Source of the DNA: Candidatus Rokuibacteriota bacterium | GTDB taxonomy: Bacteria; Methylomirabilota; Methylomirabilia; Rokubacteriales; CSP1-6 | NCBI GenBank assembly: GCA_016179965.1 | Contig: JACPCF010000017.1 | Span: 1 to 41,307, forward strand | Direction of reading: 5' to 3' | Length of the DNA stretch: 41,307 bases | Shown: positions 39,414 to 41,307 of the stretch, one piece after another | Position numbering within the stretch: the stretch's first letter is position 1 | Layout: each line of letters begins with the position of its first letter | Program-made: the position numbers and the translations under genes | Notes under the pieces: model-generated | What the model was told of the DNA's origin: nothing | The model's database searches: none | The model's input: only the letters and a program-made list of their open reading frames with translations

Positions 39414-40429
39414 AAGCCGCGGTGTACCAGGCCCCGGGCCGAGTGGCGCTCAGCGAGTGGCCGACACCGTCTATCGGCGCCGGCGAGCTCCTGCTCAAGG
39501 TCCGCGGCTGCGGGCTCTGCGGGTCGGACGTCGCCAAGATCCGCTCGGGGCGCGTGACCCCGCCCGCCGTGTTCGGCCACGAGGTGGTCGGCGAAGCGGT
39601 CGCGCTCGGGCCGGGAGTCCGCGGATTCGAGGTCGGTGACCGCTTGGTGGTCGCCCACCACGTGCCGTGCTTCGCGTGCCACTACTGCCGCCGAGGCAGC
39701 CCGTCCATGTGCCGGGGCTTCAAGACGGTGAACCTGGATCCGGGAGGGTTCGCCGAATACCTGAGGGTCCCGGCCCCCAACGTGGAGCACGCGACCTTCA
39801 AGGTGCCGAAGACGCTGAGCGACGAGGCGGCGTCGTTCACCGAGCCGCTGGCCTGTTGTCTCCGGGCGGTGAAGCGCGCGCAGGTCCTTCCGGGCGACGT
39901 GGCCTGGGTGATCGGCCTCGGCTCGGTGGGGTGTCTGTTCGTCCAACTCTTGCGCCGCGCCAGCCTCACGGTCCTCGGCTCCGATCCCCTGCCGGCGCGG
40001 GTGGCGCTGGGGCGGGCGTTTGGCGCGGACGCGTTCCGGACTCCGGAGGCGCTGGAGGAGCGGGCGCGGGAGCTGACCGACGGGCGGGGCGTGGACCTCG
40101 TGATCGTCACGGGCGGCGGCGCGGCGGTGCTTCCCTCGGCGGCCTCGGTCGTGAGGGACGGCGGCGCCGTCCACTACTTCGCCGGGGGTGAGGGCGACGA
40201 CCTCCCGCTCCCGCTCGACGCGCTCTATCACCGGGAGCTGACGCTCACCGCGACCTATTCGTCGTCGCCCGCCGAGCTGGGGGAGGCTTTCGAGCTGCTG
40301 GTCCGGGGCCAGATCCAGGCGGATGGGCTCATCACCCACCGCCTGCCGCTGTCGCGCCTCGCGGAAGGGGTCGCCCTCACCGTCGAGCATGAAGCCGTCA
40401 AGGTCTTCGTGACGGGAGTGCCCCAATGA
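39410..40429 (+). CDS. Zinc-dependent alcohol/polyol dehydrogenase (MDR family), first of a tandem pair
   Basis: 339 residues from the ATG at 39410 (ATGA overlap with hpnD). Catalytic zinc ligands are CGLCGSD (Cys near residue 37), GHEVVGEAV (His-Glu near 59) and the later Glu in FTEPLAC (near 145). Structural zinc is bound by CFACHYCRRGSPSMC (near 87). The Rossmann motif is VIGLGSVGCL (near 165). It would oxidise or reduce an alcohol/ketone pair with NAD(P). Its coupling to hopanoid genes makes a hopanoid polyol or sugar side chain a candidate substrate. The stop overlaps the next start. Confidence 0.85.
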   Translation: MKAAVYQAPGRVALSEWPTPSIGAGELLLKVRGCGLCGSDVAKIRSGRVTPPAVFGHEVVGEAVALGPGVRGFEVGDRLVVAHHVPCFACHYCRRGSPSMCRGFKTVNLDPGGFAEYLRVPAPNVEHATFKVPKTLSDEAASFTEPLACCLRAVKRAQVLPGDVAWVIGLGSVGCLFVQLLRRASLTVLGSDPLPARVALGRAFGADAFRTPEALEERARELTDGRGVDLVIVTGGGAAVLPSAASVVRDGGAVHYFAGGEGDDLPLPLDALYHRELTLTATYSSSPAELGEAFELLVRGQIQADGLITHRLPLSRLAEGVALTVEHEAVKVFVTGVPQ

Positions 40430-41307
40430 AGGCCATGGTCTTCTACGGCCCGGGGGATCTCCGCTACGAGGACATCCCCGTCCCCGATCCCCGGCCCGGG
40501 GAGGCGCTGGTGAAGATCGAGGCGGCGCTGACCTGCGGCACGGATGTGAAGACTCTCCAGCGTGGTCACCCGGTCATGATCCCGCGGGTTCCTACCGTCT
40601 TCGGGCATGAACTCGCCGGCACTGTCGCGGCAGTGGGCCGCGGCGTCAATGCGTTCCGCGAGGGAGATCGCGTCGTCGCGGCCAACTCGGCTCCCTGCGG
40701 CGAGTGCCCGCCCTGCCGGGCGGGACGCGCCAACCTCTGCGAGGATCTCCTCTTCGTCAACGGCGCGTACGGTGAGTACATTTCGCTCCCCTCTCGATTG
40801 GTCGAGCGCAACTTAGTCCCCCTGGGGCCGGCCATTCCCGCGGCGCGGGCCGCCTTCGCCGAGCCGCTGGCCTGCGCCCTGGGCGGAATCGAGCGGGGCA
40901 GGGTGGAGGCCGGTCAGACAGTGGCGGTGTTCGGCGTGGGACCATTGGGGTGTCTCCTGGCGATGGCGGCGGCGGCGCGCAAGGCGCGCGTCCTCCTCGT
41001 CGGCAAGCCGGGCTGGCGCCTCGCCCGCGTCCGGAGCCTCGGGCTGGCCGAGTGCCTCGACACCGACGGGACCCCAAATGTTGTGGCGGCCATCCGGGCC
41101 CTCACCGCCGGCAGGGGCGTGGACGTGGCCGTGGACGCCACGGGGCGCCCGGAGGTGTGGGAGCAGGCCATCGATGGGGTGGCGCGGGGCGGGACCGTGG
41201 TATTCTTCGGAGGGTGTGCTCCGGGGACCGCGGTGCGGCTCGACACTCGACGGGCGCATTACGAAGAGCTGACGTTGACGGGGGCGTTCCACCACACGCC
41301 GCAACTG
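40426..41307 (+). CDS. Zinc-dependent alcohol/polyol dehydrogenase (MDR family), second of the pair, cut by the window end
   Basis: 294 codons are present and the frame is open at 41307. Zinc and cofactor motifs match the first copy: CGTDVKT (near residue 37), GHELAGTVAAVG (near 62), CGECPPCRAGRANLC (near 89), FAEPLACALGG (near 143) and VFGVGPLGCL (near 168). The two proteins are clearly paralogous but diverged in the substrate region. The ATGA overlap with the first copy suggests that the two are made together. Confidence 0.85.
   Translation, partial: MKAMVFYGPGDLRYEDIPVPDPRPGEALVKIEAALTCGTDVKTLQRGHPVMIPRVPTVFGHELAGTVAAVGRGVNAFREGDRVVAANSAPCGECPPCRAGRANLCEDLLFVNGAYGEYISLPSRLVERNLVPLGPAIPAARAAFAEPLACALGGIERGRVEAGQTVAVFGVGPLGCLLAMAAAARKARVLLVGKPGWRLARVRSLGLAECLDTDGTPNVVAAIRALTAGRGVDVAVDATGRPEVWEQAIDGVARGGTVVFFGGCAPGTAVRLDTRRAHYEELTLTGAFHHTPQL

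Overview
The window is high-GC DNA from an uncultured diderm bacterium. Evidence is a complete MlaEFDC-type lipid transport set, lipoprotein and periplasmic signal peptides, and a large hopanoid cluster. Gene content and the GC-rich, overlap-heavy style would suit a lineage such as Candidatus Rokubacteria/Methylomirabilota or a deltaproteobacterium-like group, but this is inference; no rRNA or other taxonomic marker is present.

Region 1 (1-10020) is ordinary metabolic chromosome: the end of a possible VOC-family gene, three small minus-strand genes (lipoprotein, zinc-ribbon, aspartyl protease-like), a divergent malate synthase with a 33-codon ORF coupled to its end, an MFS transporter, an SDR, an EthD-like protein, a TfoX-like protein, a BT1-type folate/biopterin transporter, and a crotonase coupled to a molybdopterin oxidoreductase.

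Region 2 (10021-18570) is an acquired and decayed defence island. It holds only the last ~50 codons of hsdM, then an ORF6N protein, hsdS, an unknown membrane-anchored protein, hsdR, a YgjP-like metallopeptidase, a tiny ORF, and an AbiEi-like/Fic fusion preceded by four direct repeats. It ends in a truncated gene, a 3' fragment of tRNA-Thr(CGT) and a transposase remnant. No integrase and no intact tRNA are visible.

Region 3 (18667-41307) is the most interesting part: two divergent gene sets around 34493-34608. The minus-strand set runs squalene-hopene cyclase, mlaE, mlaF, mlaD, mlaC/hpnM, a PEP mutase-like/nucleotidyltransferase fusion, a phosphonopyruvate decarboxylase-like enzyme, a cytidylyltransferase-like protein, a CDP-alcohol phosphatidyltransferase with an extra N-terminal domain, an HpnL-like membrane protein and a 2OG-Fe(II) oxygenase, nearly all with overlapping stop and start codons. 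After a palindromic repeat come inositol-3-phosphate synthase and the HpnN-like RND protein, then a CpxP/Spy-like protein. The plus-strand set runs a CruF-like protein, hpnH, an unknown small protein, hpnG, hpnA, hpnD and two zinc-type dehydrogenases.

Taken together, region 3 looks like one programme for making hopanoids (HpnD, SHC, HpnH, HpnG, HpnA), making a second polar lipid or headgroup through a phosphonate-type and/or inositol-phosphate-type CDP-activated route, and moving lipids between membranes (Mla, HpnL, HpnN). The identity of the headgroup is not established by the sequence. A family of GC-rich palindromic repeats punctuates gene ends and in two places encodes the C-terminal tail of a protein.
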